Source of the DNA: Fratercula arctica
Lineage: Eukaryota; Chordata; Aves; Charadriiformes; Alcidae
Assembly (NCBI GenBank): GCA_947846985.1
Contig: CANTUZ010000002.1
Span: 130,782,889 to 130,846,888, forward strand
Length of the DNA: 64,000 bases
Reading direction: 5' to 3'
Shown: positions 30,166 to 41,496 of the stretch, in pieces
Layout: each line of letters opens with the position of its first letter
Numbering within the stretch: position 1 is the first letter of the stretch
Made by a program: the position numbers and the translations under genes
Notes under the pieces: generated by a model
Database searches by the model: none
Told to the model about the DNA's origin: nothing
The model's input: only the letters and a program-made list of their open reading frames with translations

Positions 30166-30807
30166 CTATGAGGAATAGGTAGAACTCTGTTTTTCTTACT
30201 ACATGGAAGTTTATCACCCCTTTCCGCCAGCCTTGCTTTACATATATTCGTCGACCATTACAGCTAAAACACTTTAACCAGCACTTCTCACCTTGGTATA
30301 ACAACCCCTGGGGGTGCATCCTAAATTCTTTCGGCCTTAGTTTTTCCCCTCTCTCTAGGGCCTGGCGTGGGAAGAGGGTGGACGTCATTTGTGTTAGAAA
30401 AAGTTTAAAAGCGATATTTAATTAAAAAAAAACGTTGCGGAAAGCCCCTTTCCCGGAGGCGCCTGGATTTCAAGGAGACCGCTTCGCTCCCGCACGCAGA
30501 GGAGAGAAACGCGCCCTTAGCCACCATCCCGGAGGGGGAACCCCGACCTGCCTCTGCACCCCTCCACACAACACCCCCGACGCCTCCCCGCGTCCCTACG
30601 GCCGCTCCAAACCCTCCCCGCTCCGCGGCCCGCCTCCCCTCCAGCTCCCCCCGGCCTCTGGCAGCAGGGGATAGCGCGGCGCGGAGGCCGAGGCCCGCTC
30701 CCCTCCGAGGGACAGGCCCCGGGGGCTCCCCCTTCCCCATTTCCCGCCCGCCTCATCCCCTCTGGACGGCGGCGGAACCGGCCCCCGCCGCCCCCGCGAC
30801 CACTCAC

Positions 30808-30900
30808 TCGGCAGCGCCGCTCCCTCCGCCCCGCTCACAGGGCCCCCGCCGTGTCGGGCCAGCTGCCTCACAAGAACTTCCGGCAGGGTCAGAGGGCACT
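30808..30900 (-). other. ELOC: Probable first (non-coding) exon of ELOC, approximate start
   Basis: A donor GTGAGTG at 30801-30807 follows GCGCTGCCGA on the minus strand within the CpG island. Two ETS-type CGGAAGT sites stand just upstream. This is the best candidate for the end of exon 1. The 5' boundary given is a guess, because the transcription start cannot be read from sequence. Confidence 0.45.
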
Positions 30901-30904
30901 TCCG
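30876..30904 (-). promoter_or_regulatory. Pair of ETS-family sites (CCGGAAGT and CGGAAGTG)
   Basis: ACTTCCGG at 30876-30883 and CACTTCCG at 30897-30904 read CCGGAAGT and CGGAAGTG on the ELOC strand, about two helical turns apart. Such GABP/ELK-type sites are typical of TATA-less housekeeping promoters and often lie within tens of bases of the transcription start. Confidence 0.6.
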
Positions 30905-30973
30905 TCCCGGGGGCGAGAGCCTTGGCCGGCGTGCGGCGCCCGGCTCCCGGCATGCTGTGCGGCGGGGAGCGGT

Positions 30974-30993
30974 GCATGCTGGGGCGCGTAGTT
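30974..30993 (+). promoter_or_regulatory. ZNF143/THAP11-like promoter element
   Basis: GCATGCTGGG followed six bases later by TAGT (GCATGCTGGGGCGCGTAGTT) resembles the long ZNF143/THAP11 promoter motif, in which GCATGCTGGG precedes a TGTAGT block. The first half is exact and the second differs by one base. It lies upstream of the ETS pair relative to ELOC. Confidence 0.5.
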
Positions 30994-31248
30994 CCCGGGA
31001 GGGGAAGGTGCCAGTGCGCCATGTTAGGAGCGGGGCGGGGGAGATGGTGGGATGGGGCTGCCCGGGCGGCGGTTCCTGCTGGGGGGTGGCGGCAGCTGAG
31101 ATGTCCCAGGGCGGCGCCCGGTGCGGGCAAAGTCCGAAACTCGCTGGCCGCGGGTCCTGATTGTGAGAGCGTACGTTCTCGGTCTGGCTGTCCCCATGGG
31201 CAAGTGCCATTCCTGGGGACCCGTCTGACAAACCCGCAGCGCCCGCAC

Positions 31249-31636
31249 CTCTTGGAGTGGGTCCAGAGGAGGCCACGGAGATGATCAGAGGCGTGGAGCA
31301 CCTCTGCTGTGAGGACAGGCTGAGAGAGTTGGGGTTGTTCAGCCTGGAGAAGGCTCCAGGGAGACCTCACAGCAGCCTTCTAGAACCTAAAGGGGGCCTA
31401 CAGGAGAGATGGGGAGGGACTTTTTACAAGGGCATGTAGTGATAGGACGAGGGGTAATGGCCTCAAGCTGGAAGAGGGTCGATTTAGACTAGATAGAAGG
31501 AAGAAATTCTTTACCCTGAGGGTGGTGAGACGCTGGCACATGTTGCTCAGAGAAGCTGTGGATGCCCCATCCCTGGAAGTGTTCAAGGCCAGGCTGGATG
31601 GGGCTTTGGGCAGCCTGGTCTAGTGAGAGGGGTGCT
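31249..31636 (+). mobile_element. CR1 LINE fragment, copy A between ELOC and TMEM70
   Basis: CR1 ORF2 C-terminal sequence in plus orientation: GGTCCAGAGGAGGCCACGG, AGCACCTCTGCTGTGAGGAC, and later GTGATAGGACGAGGGGTAAT and CCATCCCTGGAAGTGTTCAA. It is 5'-truncated and stops at AGCCTGGTCTAGTGAGAGGG without the terminal repeat tail. Copy B follows directly. Its frame is broken. Confidence 0.92.
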
Positions 31637-31639
31637 TTA

Positions 31640-32300
31640 AAAGGAGCATAATGGCGTGCATTAAAAAGAGCGTGGCCAGCAGGTGGAGTGGAGGTCGTCC
31701 TCCCCCTCTGCTCTGCCCCGGTGAGGCCGCACCTGGAGTACTGTGTCTGGTTCTGGGCTCCCCAGTTCAAAAAGGACAGGGAACTGCTGGAGAGGGTACA
31801 GCAATGAGCTACAAATATGATCAAGGGACTGGAGCACCTCTCTTATGAGGACAGGCTGAGAGACCTGGGTCTGTTTAGGCTGGAGAAGACTGAGAGGGGA
31901 TCCTATCCGTGCTTATCAAGATCTAAAGGGTGGGTGTCAAGAGGATGGGCCAGACTCTATTTAGTGATGCCTGGTGACAGGACAAGGGGCAACGGGCACA
32001 AGCTGGAGCACAGGAAAATCTGTCTGAACATGAGGAAGAACTTTACTTTGAGGGTGGCAGAGCACTGGAACAGGCTGCCCAGAGAGGTGGTGGAGTCTCC
32101 GTCTCTGGGGACATTCAAAACCCGCCTGGACGTGTTCCTGTGCAACCTGCTCCAGGTGACCCTGCTCTGGCAGGGGGGTTGGACTGGATGATCTCCAGAG
32201 GTCCCTTCCAACCCCTGCCATTCTGTGATTCTCTGTCCCTGCCCATGGCAGGGGAGTTGGAACTAGATGGTCCCTAAGGTCCCTCCCAACCCAAACGGTT
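31640..32300 (+). mobile_element. CR1 LINE fragment, copy B, with 3' tail, abutting the TMEM70 promoter
   Basis: A second CR1, same orientation, of a somewhat different subtype. It starts near the AAAAAGAGCGTGGCCAGCAGG segment and runs through ORF2 C-terminal words ([30 protein letters not shown]). It ends with GGACTGGATGATCTCCAGAGG and CATTCTGTGATTCTCTGTCC. A second tail-like piece (GGAACTAGATGGTCCCTAAGG, 32259-32279) follows. The element ends under 200 bp from the TMEM70 start codon. Confidence 0.92.
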
Positions 32301-32800
32301 CCGCGAGTCCGTGACCCGCGGCGGGGTCGTGCTGCCGCATGGCCGGGTGGGGGCGCGCCGGAGGCGGCCGGACCCTTCCTGCCGCCGGAACCAAACCGCG
32401 GGGCCGCGGCGGCTGCCGTCCCCGGTTGCACCGCTCCGGCTTCTCCTCTCCGCCGGCCGCTGCGGGACGCGGCCCGACATGCTGCTGCTGCTGCGGGCCG
32501 CCGGCTGCCGGCCACCCACTGCCGCCGCCACTGCTGCCGCCTGGCTGCGGGGCGCCGCTCACCGCGGGCCCCCGACCGCCGCCGGGTGCCGCCGGGCCGC
32601 CCTGCCCGCCCCCGCCATCGGGGGGGCCCAGCAGGTGGTGTAGGGGGTGGCGGTGAGGGGAGGCGGCCCCGCTCCCCCGGAGGAGCCGGCCGGGGGCGGG
32701 TCGGTGTGCTCGGGTTGGCGGGTTTTTGCCTTGCGAAAAATGGGAGTCTGAGGAGGGAACTTGAGGTCCCTTCAAGGGACGGCTGGGAGCCCCGCGGGGG
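32290..32800. promoter_or_regulatory. TMEM70: CpG island over the TMEM70 first exon
   Basis: CpG-dense block beginning where CR1 copy B ends and covering the first coding exon and start of intron 1 of TMEM70. It has no TATA box. A GCCGGAAC ETS-like word lies at about 32383-32390. It is separated from the ELOC island by about 1.1 kb of CR1 sequence. Confidence 0.8.
32479..32634 (+). CDS. TMEM70: TMEM70 exon 1 coding part
   Basis: 156 nt, 52 codons, ending CAG before donor GTGGTG (32635-32640), phase 0. It encodes the GC-rich presequence, which diverges widely between species. The assignment therefore rests on the shared start (MLLLLRAAG), the CpG island, and a phase that fits exon 2. Confidence 0.85.
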
Positions 32801-34833
32801 CTGTGGATGGCTCCCTGCAAGGCTGCATGTGAAATGATCGCAAGCGTAATATTCGTCAGTGGGGCTGCAAATACGTAATGCTAATCTGGGGTATCTAAAT
32901 GGAAGATGATTAAAACAGTCAAGCAATGTATTAGTTGGAGTTTGTGGCGTGCTTTGTAATATTACCTAACTTAACCCCTAATTTAAGATGCTGGGAATAG
33001 GTTCAGGGTAAGGAGAAGCTTCGTGTGTGTATGCACATGCATACATATATATACACACATACATACATGTGTGTGTATATATCTATATCTCTATGTCTTA
33101 AGTGTAGATTGGTACTGATGTTGCTTGGCCATGTACTGCGTTCATCTTTCAGGTCATATCTTTTCAAGGAGTGGCTGTTCGCAGCCTCTGCACATCCAAC
33201 CCTCATGAACACCCAGAACACGGCAGATTAGTTTATAAAGGAAATTTGGCAAAGGCAGTGTTAGGTATGTGACTTGAGGTGATTTGGATTGCTTATTTTT
33301 CTTTAATTGTGTTTGATAACTTTAAAAAGCAACATTGTAAAAGAAAATGTTCTTCTTTCCAACTCCCCTAAAACCTGGATCTGCTGTACAGCAAAAAATA
33401 TGTGGTGGTGATGCTTGGTTTCTGCTTCCGCAATTAGGTGTGCGGGGAGTTGTGTAGTTACTGTGCACCTCTGTAAGCCCTCAGCCTCCTTCTGTTTGTC
33501 TTGCAGTCTTTGGAGCGCGTTACCCAACCCAGCAGTAAATGAAGAACAGCTGAAATTGCTCTTTGCATTCTGTATGCTTTCAAATGCTACTGAAATGTTT
33601 CTGAAGTAGACAGATACTATAATGAAATGCACTATCTGTAATGAGACTCTGTTGATCTTTCTGTGACCAGTTAATGTTACAAAGACCTAGTAAAAAGTAA
33701 TCCATTGGATGTTTTCTGATACGCGTTTTTGAAACGTGTCTTAAAGGAGGAGGAAGTATGTGTTAACATACTTAATTATCTCAGCATCTTAGACTACTCA
33801 TTCTCATGGTGGCTTAAGGACTGCAGGTGATCCACAACACTGCCTACTATGCATCTTTCAAGCTGTGCTCAAGGTGGCTATGGGGTACTGATCAGTATTG
33901 AATAACCTAGGTTTTTCAAGTTACATATGGTGGGGGACCAAGCAAGTGTCTTTGTAATGGGCACTGAGTGTCAACATGAGTTGAAGAGAGGAATTCTCAG
34001 TCATATCTGTGATGATTACCATTACGTGTGTGCATTGCTGGAGTCAAGTTTCTTTTGAAATCAGTTTCCTATCTGTGAAGTGAAAACTTCATAGGTGCAC
34101 ATATAGCTAGTAGCTGACTTCATCACAGAAATGCAGGCAGCTGCCAGCTTTGATAAACCCAACATGAACATATAAACAAACCAGAACAGTGGCAAGAAGA
34201 CAGGGTTGAACTTTCAATGGTTTCTTTATGAGCTTCAAAAAAAAAAAAAAAGGAAGTGGATTTTCAGTAGATTCAGCTGTTCAAGTAATGCCATCAATAT
34301 ATAGTAGCAGAGCATAACTAATTATAGAGATAATGTTACTCATAAATATTAACCTGTGTTTTCTTTCTGTTTTGTTTTGTGTAGGTGTGAGGTTTTTCTC
34401 TTACTCCACCAGCATATTCAACCTGTTCATGATGCCCTACATCATGCTCAAAACTGGTATTGGATTTGAAAGCCTGTTTATACAAGCTGCCTTTTATGGG
34501 TTGATTGGGTTTTTTACGTTTGTAACACCAGTTACTTTGCATGTCCTTACAAAAGGCTATGTGATTCGACTCTATTATAAAGATGAAATGGACACGTATA
34601 CAGCCATTACATACAATGCGATCTTGGCAGAAAAAGCGACTGTTTTCCATCAGAAAGATGTAAAGATTCCAGACATCACCAAGATGTTTACAACATTTTA
34701 TGCTAAAACAAAATCGATGCTTGTTAATCCAACACTTTTCCCGAATCCTCAGGACTATAACCATCTCATGGGCTATGACAAATCCTTTTATTTTAACTTA
34801 GAGGAGGAGAAGGAAACTGAGGAAAGGAAATAA
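32479..34833 (+). CDS. TMEM70: TMEM70, mitochondrial ATP synthase assembly factor, complete coding region over three exons
   Basis: TMEM70 is an inner mitochondrial membrane protein that promotes assembly of ATP synthase through subunit c and also affects complex I. Exons 32479-32634, 33153-33264 and 34385-34833 join to 717 nt, 238 codons plus TAA. Human TMEM70 has 260 residues. Residues 1-52 are Leu/Ala/Arg-rich with no acidic residue, fitting a mitochondrial presequence. Exon 2 gives [15 protein letters not shown], matching the human GRLIYTGNMARAVFG. Exon 3 gives FFSYSTS, two hydrophobic segments (about 100-112 and 117-144) split by a short turn, then [27 protein letters not shown] and HLMGYDKSF, all family landmarks. 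The C-terminus is Glu/Lys-rich. Start ATG 32479 (MLLLLRAAG) resembles the human MLFLALG. An in-frame upstream ATG at 32311 is thought too far upstream to be used. Confidence 0.96.
33021..33100. repeat. Mixed TG/TA/CA microsatellite
   Basis: Simple alternating purine-pyrimidine DNA (GTGTGTATGCACATGCATAC and so on) in TMEM70 intron 1, about 50 bp before exon 2. It explains the spurious short open frames on both strands there. Confidence 0.85.
33153..33264 (+). CDS. TMEM70: TMEM70 exon 2
   Basis: 112 nt between acceptor CATCTTTCAG (ends 33152) and donor GTATGT (33265-33270), phase 0 in and phase 1 out. It encodes [20 protein letters not shown] onward to GNLAKAVL. It is shorter than the human exon upstream of the conserved GRLVYKGN block. 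Confidence 0.94.
34385..34833 (+). CDS. TMEM70: TMEM70 exon 3 (terminal coding exon)
   Basis: Acceptor TTTGTGTAG ends at 34384. The exon completes Gly90 and encodes both membrane segments and the conserved matrix-side C-terminal domain, stopping with TAA at 34831-34833. Confidence 0.97.
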
Positions 34834-37151
34834 TTTGAAGAAAACGAGTGTCACTATCATTGTTCGCAGTGCAGTGCTATCTACGTGAAAGAATGTAAAA
34901 TTCTATTAACACTTTCTTAAGTATCAGATAGCTAGCGTTCTCCAAATGCATTTTGGAATGTATAAAAAAAAAAAATTTTTTTTTTAAACTCATAAACCAT
35001 GTAGGGGTTTCTTCAGAGTTGATGACATAAAACATAGTAAAAAAATATGCTTAGATCTGTCTTGTCCTTGTTTGTTCTTGGCTTGGTTTTTATTGTTAGC
35101 TGTCCAGGAGAACTGTAAAATGCACGGGCTGTGCTAATCTCACCATCTTCATTTCAAAAGGAGCCGTTCATAGGAAAAAAAAATCATCAGTACTCATTAC
35201 CTGTCATGTACATAGCTAAGCTTTTAAGCCTTAAAGATTAATTGTACTTAACGGGAGTGGAGGTGGCTTTGACTTCCCTTTGTGAGAGCATTGGTAGCCA
35301 GGAGGAGTCTGCAGAAAGCAGACAGGTGATGTTGCTAGTTCCTGCAACAGCTGCCTACGGGCCCCTGGAGAAGATGGGGAGGAGAATGGCTGTGTCACAA
35401 TAATCTCTAGTTACTCATGGCTAATAAATAGTTCCTTAACGCTAGAGTCCCACTCCGAGCAACCCTGTCCCCAGAGATGCAGAACAAGAAGCCTCTCTTT
35501 TGTTGGGTGGGGGGAAGCACCTTAGCATAAGATTTGCGTTGTGAATATCCTGCTGAAAATGTGCTGTGTTCGAACCGACTTAAAATAACTAGCAGCTAGC
35601 AGTTAAAATGGACTCTGTCAGTGTTTATGTGAGGTGGAGACGCAAAAGGAAATCCCCTGTAGAGAACTGTTTAGATCTTGTGCCTTTAAAAAACATACCT
35701 CTTGATTTTTAGGACTGCAAAGCAAGCCACCCCTAGCTCAAGTAGAAAGAGGATTAGATCTCTTTGTGTATCTAGACTGGGTACGTCTGCACTTTGAGTA
35801 TGCGGAAATTGGATGGTTTTAGCCCAAGGAAAGGTTTGTCATATATTGACAGAGTATCGACAGATGCTTGTTTTCAAATCATTAAGGGCCTAAATATTTT
35901 GAAGCTTAAAAATTACTGAATTAAAAAAAAAAAAAAGCAAAATTCAAATTAATCCTTTTGTATTAGCAGTACCCTGTGTAATAAGTAAATCTGATGCTTG
36001 CTACTAATACTGCAAATGAAGAAAAGATAATTACAGCTACCTTTACACGTTTCCTAAGTTCTAGCTGAAAAAATGTATTTAAAAGTCTAAATGTCTTCCA
36101 AGACTATTATTTCAGTTTCCTGTCATAGGATTACACTATAGGTTGTACCAAAGCATCAGTGCTTTTAAATGTTGTTTTTCTGACTGTTGAAATTGCTCTC
36201 GATGTACTTGATGAGTATTTAAAAAGCAAATTGTCTCATCATCCAGATACTTTCAGGGCAATTCTTTTGTGTTGACACAGCTATAATTTTAAAAGCCTGA
36301 TCTAGCCCCATTAAGCCAGTATCACTTCACAGGTAACAATATAAAAAAAAAAAAAATTTCCATAGATTATATTGAAGAAGTGAGGCCAGTAACAAGCAAT
36401 TCTCATCACCTGGTTGTAGTACTTGGCTATTGAAATGATGTTTTACATCTAATTAAAAATAGTCTTTCCATTCTTTCCATGTCTGATGCGTTCACTCTCT
36501 TCTTGTGCTTGTGGATAAAGTTAACTTTCTCTTTAAATGCCAAAACCAGGGAGAACGGGAAATAGAGCTTGCAAGAGAAAGTAAAGGAAAGGCCCCAGAT
36601 TTATATTTGTATACCCCTTGAGCAATATCAAAATCCTCAGCCTTTTATTCTGACTGCAGAAAATTTTCACTGTTAAATTTGAGAGGTGGCCAATTCAGAT
36701 TTAAGCAGCAATAGAAAGAGATTTCCATCCCAGTGCTGTTTCTCAAAAAAAGTATGGAAGCTAAACATTTCTTCTATTTCTTCTATCTCTTTGTCTTCTG
36801 GCAGTGAAGTATAAGCTAAGCTAGTAGGTGGATTTCTGACACATAGATAATTTAAAAAAAAAAAAAAATTAAAAATCCAGATTTCGACCAGAAGATAGAT
36901 GAGGATTCTGGTCATGATGTAGTCTCAGAAAAGTATTTTATACTTCCAATGTGCAACTTGAAAATAATGGTAATTCCGTAGCTTTCTTTTAATAGTACTT
37001 TTGTGTTAAAGAAAGGGAAGACCAAACTTAATAGAGATTCACAATATTCTACCTGCTTCTACCTTGTTTGCTGCTAGCTTGGCGTTTAAACTCAGTTTGG
37101 GAAACAACCAGGTTGTAAATCTTAAAATCATAATACTTGTTATGGTTGCCA

Positions 37152-37157
37152 AATAAA
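37152..37157 (+). terminator. Candidate TMEM70 polyadenylation signal (AATAAA)
   Basis: AATAAA followed within 40 bp by TG/CT-rich DNA (CCCTGTTTGCGTTTCC). It would give a 3' UTR of about 2.3 kb. An earlier AATAAA at 35423-35428 is an alternative, giving about 0.6 kb. Sequence alone does not decide between them. Confidence 0.35.
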
Positions 37158-37271
37158 TATGGCTTCGGCCCCATCCCTGTTTGCGTTTCCACCTCTGCCT
37201 GTCCTTGTGTATAATCCCAGGATTTTCAGGTTTGGCTTTTTTGCAATTTTTACTTATAGTGTGTACTTAAA

Positions 37272-37790
37272 ATCAGAATCGTTTAGGTTGGAAAAGACCC
37301 TTAAGATCATCGAGTCCAACCGTTAACCTAGCACTGCCAAGTCCACCGCTAAGCCACGTCCCTCAGCACCACATTTACATGTCTTTTAAACACCTCCAGG
37401 GGCGGTGACTCAACCACTTCCCTGGGCAGCCTGTTCCAGTGACTGACAACCCTTTTGGTGTACAATTTTTTCCTAGTATCCAATCTAAACCTCCCCTGGT
37501 GCAACTTGAGGCCATTTCCTCTTGTCCTATCGCCTGTTACTTGGGAGACTGACCCCGCCTTCTCTGCACCCTCCTTTCAGGTAGCTGTAGAGAGCGATAA
37601 GGTCTCCCCTCAGCCTCCTTTTCTCCAGGCTGAACAACCCCAGGTCCCTCAGCCGCTCTTCACAAGACTTGTTCTCCAGACCCCTCACCAGCTTTGTTGC
37701 CCTTCTCTGGACCCGCTCCAGCATCTCAATATCTTTTTTGTGGTGAGGGGCCCAAAACTGGACACAGTATTTGAGTATACTTGCACACAT
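37272..37790 (-). mobile_element. CR1 LINE fragment
   Basis: Minus-strand CR1. The 3' tail at the left reads CAGAATCGTTTAGGTTGG on the plus strand. The 5' end at the right includes an 87-codon frame (37790-37527) with [29 protein letters not shown] and [14 protein letters not shown]. Downstream of that the frame is broken. It is closely related to the copy at 13049-13595. Confidence 0.93.
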
Positions 37791-40700
37791 ATGTGACTGG
37801 TTTAGATCCCTGCAACCTGGGAGTGATGGAGTCTAGTATTCAAACAACTGTAGTTTGTTCTTCTTGTTAGAAACAAAACAAAAGAATGGAAAGGTAATCC
37901 AAAAAGACTTCTAGATGCATTCCTCTTTTTCTTTGGGTTCTGAACAGTCTGTCTTAATACAGATATTTATAAAATATCTGCCCTGGGTGCATTTCCAAGT
38001 GGGAAACTCTGAAATGCTTGGTGTCCTTCTAAGGTAGGAAACGTGCGTAAACCAAACCAGGCCCTCTTGCTACTGACAAATCCTGCAAGAGAATTGACTA
38101 TAGTGTTGTGGTTTCAGTTGACGGATTGCTGTCAAGTCATTCCCAAAGCCTGGTTATGTTAGCTAGACATCCTTCACAATCCTGTTAATTTTGTGAATTA
38201 CTGTTTTCTTCTGGTTTATTTTTCTTCAGTTTTATACACTTGGTGAAAAACAGTTCTAATTGCAGAAGTATTACTACCTGCTAACCTTTTCACCCCTGGA
38301 TGTTGCTGGTGTTTCCTTGGGTGTAGGTAACTTGTGTACACCATGGAAGAAACAATTCATTTATAAGGCCTAGAGAATGGGTTCATACCTGTGGAGATTC
38401 TGAAGGAAATAGTGATGTAGAAGCCCAGTCTTCTAAAATATGTGACTTACGATCTGTCTTATTTGCAAGGCTATGCCTGCTATGAAGGTTGCCAGCTCCT
38501 GCAGCCTTTCCAGCACCAACCAATCACTTGTCCATAGCAGCTGGGTCTCGCGTCTTACCTTGGTACCAGTTTCATTCAATCTGGTGTGAAGACTGGGAAA
38601 GTTTGCAATGACTCAAGGCTCTTTCCTAGACACTTGCTTCCTGTCCGTTTCCAGCCTTAAGAGCTTCCACAGAAGGTCATAGATGACTCCTTTTTTTTCC
38701 TAGGAAAACAGACAGGATACACGCAAATTTTAGTTCCAGCCTTTGACTACGTGGTATTTCCTTATCGGTGTCCCTCTCCCTTTTTCTCAAGTTTTTGGCT
38801 TTGTCCACAACATTATTCATTAGTCCCTGTCTGTTTTTACTTATAAAGTACAATGCTTCTTGTCATTCTTTAATGTTATTTCTTTTTAAATTAAATTATC
38901 CCAGAACCCTCAGCCTTTTCTTGCAAATGTAAAAAAATTCTGATGAGAAAATGAATCCCCTTTTAATACTTTAAAGAGAAATCTTTAAAGCTCTGAAGTA
39001 CTTCACACTTAACCACACTCTCTAAAATCAAAAGGTAACTAATTTCCCTGGAGCTTGCTTTATTAAAAACTAAAGTCATCACATTGGCAAAGATGAAGAA
39101 AATCTGAGTAGGTTTTTGAACGGTACTCTGAGAGCCTAATTTAGGTGATGGAAACTTCGTGAAATTCTGTTTGTGCTGTAAAAATTAAGAGCACACATGT
39201 GAATTATTACAATTGCCGAGTATAACTTAATAGGTGGAAACTTGGTAAGCTGCTGCAATTTGGTTGCCCTGGAGTTCTGTGATCATACCGCGAATTTCTT
39301 CATTCCCCCACATACAACACAGCCCCTCTGAGAAATGGGACAAATGCGCTAGCGAGGAGTTGGATCCACTATAATAAGATTATCCCACAGCTACACAGAC
39401 CTCAGCGAGCAGCTATTTTAAGCAGGGAAGAAGAGAGAACAAGAGCAAATGACCGCAAAACATGTCCAGCTGTCTCCATTTCTGGAATGCCAGGGTGGAC
39501 AGTGTTGCTGTGGTGTGCTTTCTGTTGGCCTCAGGTAGGACACAGCCCCTTTCTTCTCCCTTCAGCCTCTGCTTTCTCTTCTTCTTGACAAGTTTAATGG
39601 TCTAATGTATACTTTAGAGTAACTATGAGCTTTAATCTTAAACTTGGCTTGGAAAGAATAAACCATAAGCCTACTGGCAACAGACAGAGAGTTATTTCCA
39701 ACATAATTGTTTCCACAGGATACCACCTGGTGTGTATTTGCCTCCCTTTAATAGTCTCCAATGGTTTAATGTGTTATATTCAAACCAAAACACTAAGCCA
39801 AAGCGCATACAGCATTTAAAAAAATATATATATTAAGAATAATGCACATCACTACTTCTTTCTTTCCACAACTATTTGCTTTCTTACTCAAATGCTGCCA
39901 GCTCAGCACTGGATATGCGCTGGTGTCACTGGATACGTTCTTGGGTCTTGAATCCTCTACCTCTTTCTAGTATCCCTGGGCTTGGCTCTCTACTTCCACA
40001 ATGAACACCATCAAAGACAGGATGAGACGATTTGTGAAGAGAGATTTACTCATGAATTGCTACAATTTTCTACTTCGTATGTTGATTGCCAAGCATGTTT
40101 TTGTTTTGTGAATACATAGCTTATGCCTTAGATACAGCCCCTTTTTATTGGAGTGCCTTCAGCAGCAACCCTAGACCCGGGATCAGAGGTAATAAACATG
40201 TCTGCTTCCAGCTGCAAAGAGGTCTACTTCAAAAACTGTCACAAATGGTCCTGCAAGGAAAATTAAATTATTATTGCTTCTTTCTTTATTGAATAAATGT
40301 GTTTAACATCTTAAAAGAGTTTTCCATTACCGTAAGGTTTTGGTGCATGCCAAGAACTAGGACATAGTTTTTAATTCTGTCTGACTAACACTTTGAAATG
40401 GAGTACTTTCCTCTGCTGTACTGGTATACTGTTGTTTATTTTTCTGTGATGGACTATTATGATAATATATATTATAAATCTTTCCTGAGGGAGATTTCAG
40501 TGACTTATACGTGCTTATCTGGTCAAAGTACTCATCTGCAGCCAACAATCCAAATACAAAGTGATTACTTTGAAAAGCAATCACAAGTAAGTTAAGCACT
40601 TTTTAGATGTATTGAGAAAGAAGATAAAAATATCATAAATTTGTTTGCGAATTTTAACCACACATCAATGAGGAGGCTTGGAATTAAACTTCTACTCTCA

Positions 40701-41496
40701 CCATCTCAGATATAAACAAAATGAAAAGTCATAGGTATGAAGTCCTAAATTTTCTAGACTGGGATTTATTTTTTGTACTGTTAATTGGCGTTGGTCCCTA
40801 CTGAGTGTAGTTGCAAAGGATTTCAAAATAAATGAAATGAATTGTCACAAAACTCTAGTGAAGTAACACTATCGTGTATCTCTTTCCACTTCTCTTTCTC
40901 TCCTTTTCATCTTCTTTCTGGATCAGAGTATATAAGAAAAAGATTATAGTAAAGAAAGAGTATTTAATAAGAATAAAATCTATAGAAGTTTGTATCCTTC
41001 CTCTCCAGTGCCCTTCATACTGACTAGAAAGAGACAGAGCAGACTCCTCTTATCCATAGTTTGGGCCTTCAGTGAGTATGACAAGAAGTCAGGTCTATGA
41101 GTGGCATTGATATGAGCATCAAAAACCACAAGCATCTAAAACTGAATTTGCTGAAAAGATTTTAAAATGATTGAGCTTATTTTGATTTAAGGACAATTTG
41201 ACCAGACACGATGGTCAAGATTGTAGACTTCATAATTGTGGTCATAAGTGGTATTTTAGCCCTGATACCAGTAGAACTTATTGTTCCCATTTTCCCATTA
41301 GCCAGCTAGATCCTTTTTAAAATGGAGCCTAGTTACTCTGTTAAAGTATTGGGATAGTCTTGACTTGTGCAGTAAACGTGCAATAAGGAACAGGAGAGGA
41401 TTCAGGTTTCCCAATGTGTCTGTCTGTCTAAGCCACCAGGGGGGACTCATTCCTCATCTATATCATTTACAGCAGCAAGTGTCTGAAAAAAAACAC

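Larger units (their letters stand above)
23516..30807 (-). other. ELOC: ELOC upstream intron region
   Basis: The DNA between the ATG-bearing exon and the putative first exon in the CpG island. It contains the CR1 at 23960-24475, the poly(A) run at 26811 and the candidate 5' UTR exon at 30129-30165. Otherwise it is AT-rich with no coding exon recognised. Confidence 0.65.
30430..31170. promoter_or_regulatory. ELOC: CpG island promoter of ELOC
   Basis: GC- and CpG-rich block at the 5' end of ELOC. It includes the exon 1 donor (30801-30807), two ETS-type sites and a ZNF143/THAP11-like element. It stops where CR1 sequence begins (about 31249). Long open frames on both strands here are composition artefacts. 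Confidence 0.85.

Noticed and set aside
30405..31370. Open frames of 100-226 codons around the ELOC island
   Set aside because: Same composition effect. They cross from the promoter into CR1 sequence, which a real protein would not be expected to do.
31961..32926. 321-codon minus-strand frame
   Set aside because: It runs antisense through TMEM70 exon 1 and into CR1 copy B. The residues are Arg/Pro/Gly-rich, and part is the CR1 antisense shadow.
34336..34764. 142-codon minus-strand frame
   Set aside because: Exactly antisense to TMEM70 exon 3, whose conserved residues are on the plus strand.
37455..37796. 113-codon plus-strand frame
   Set aside because: Antisense shadow of the minus-strand CR1.
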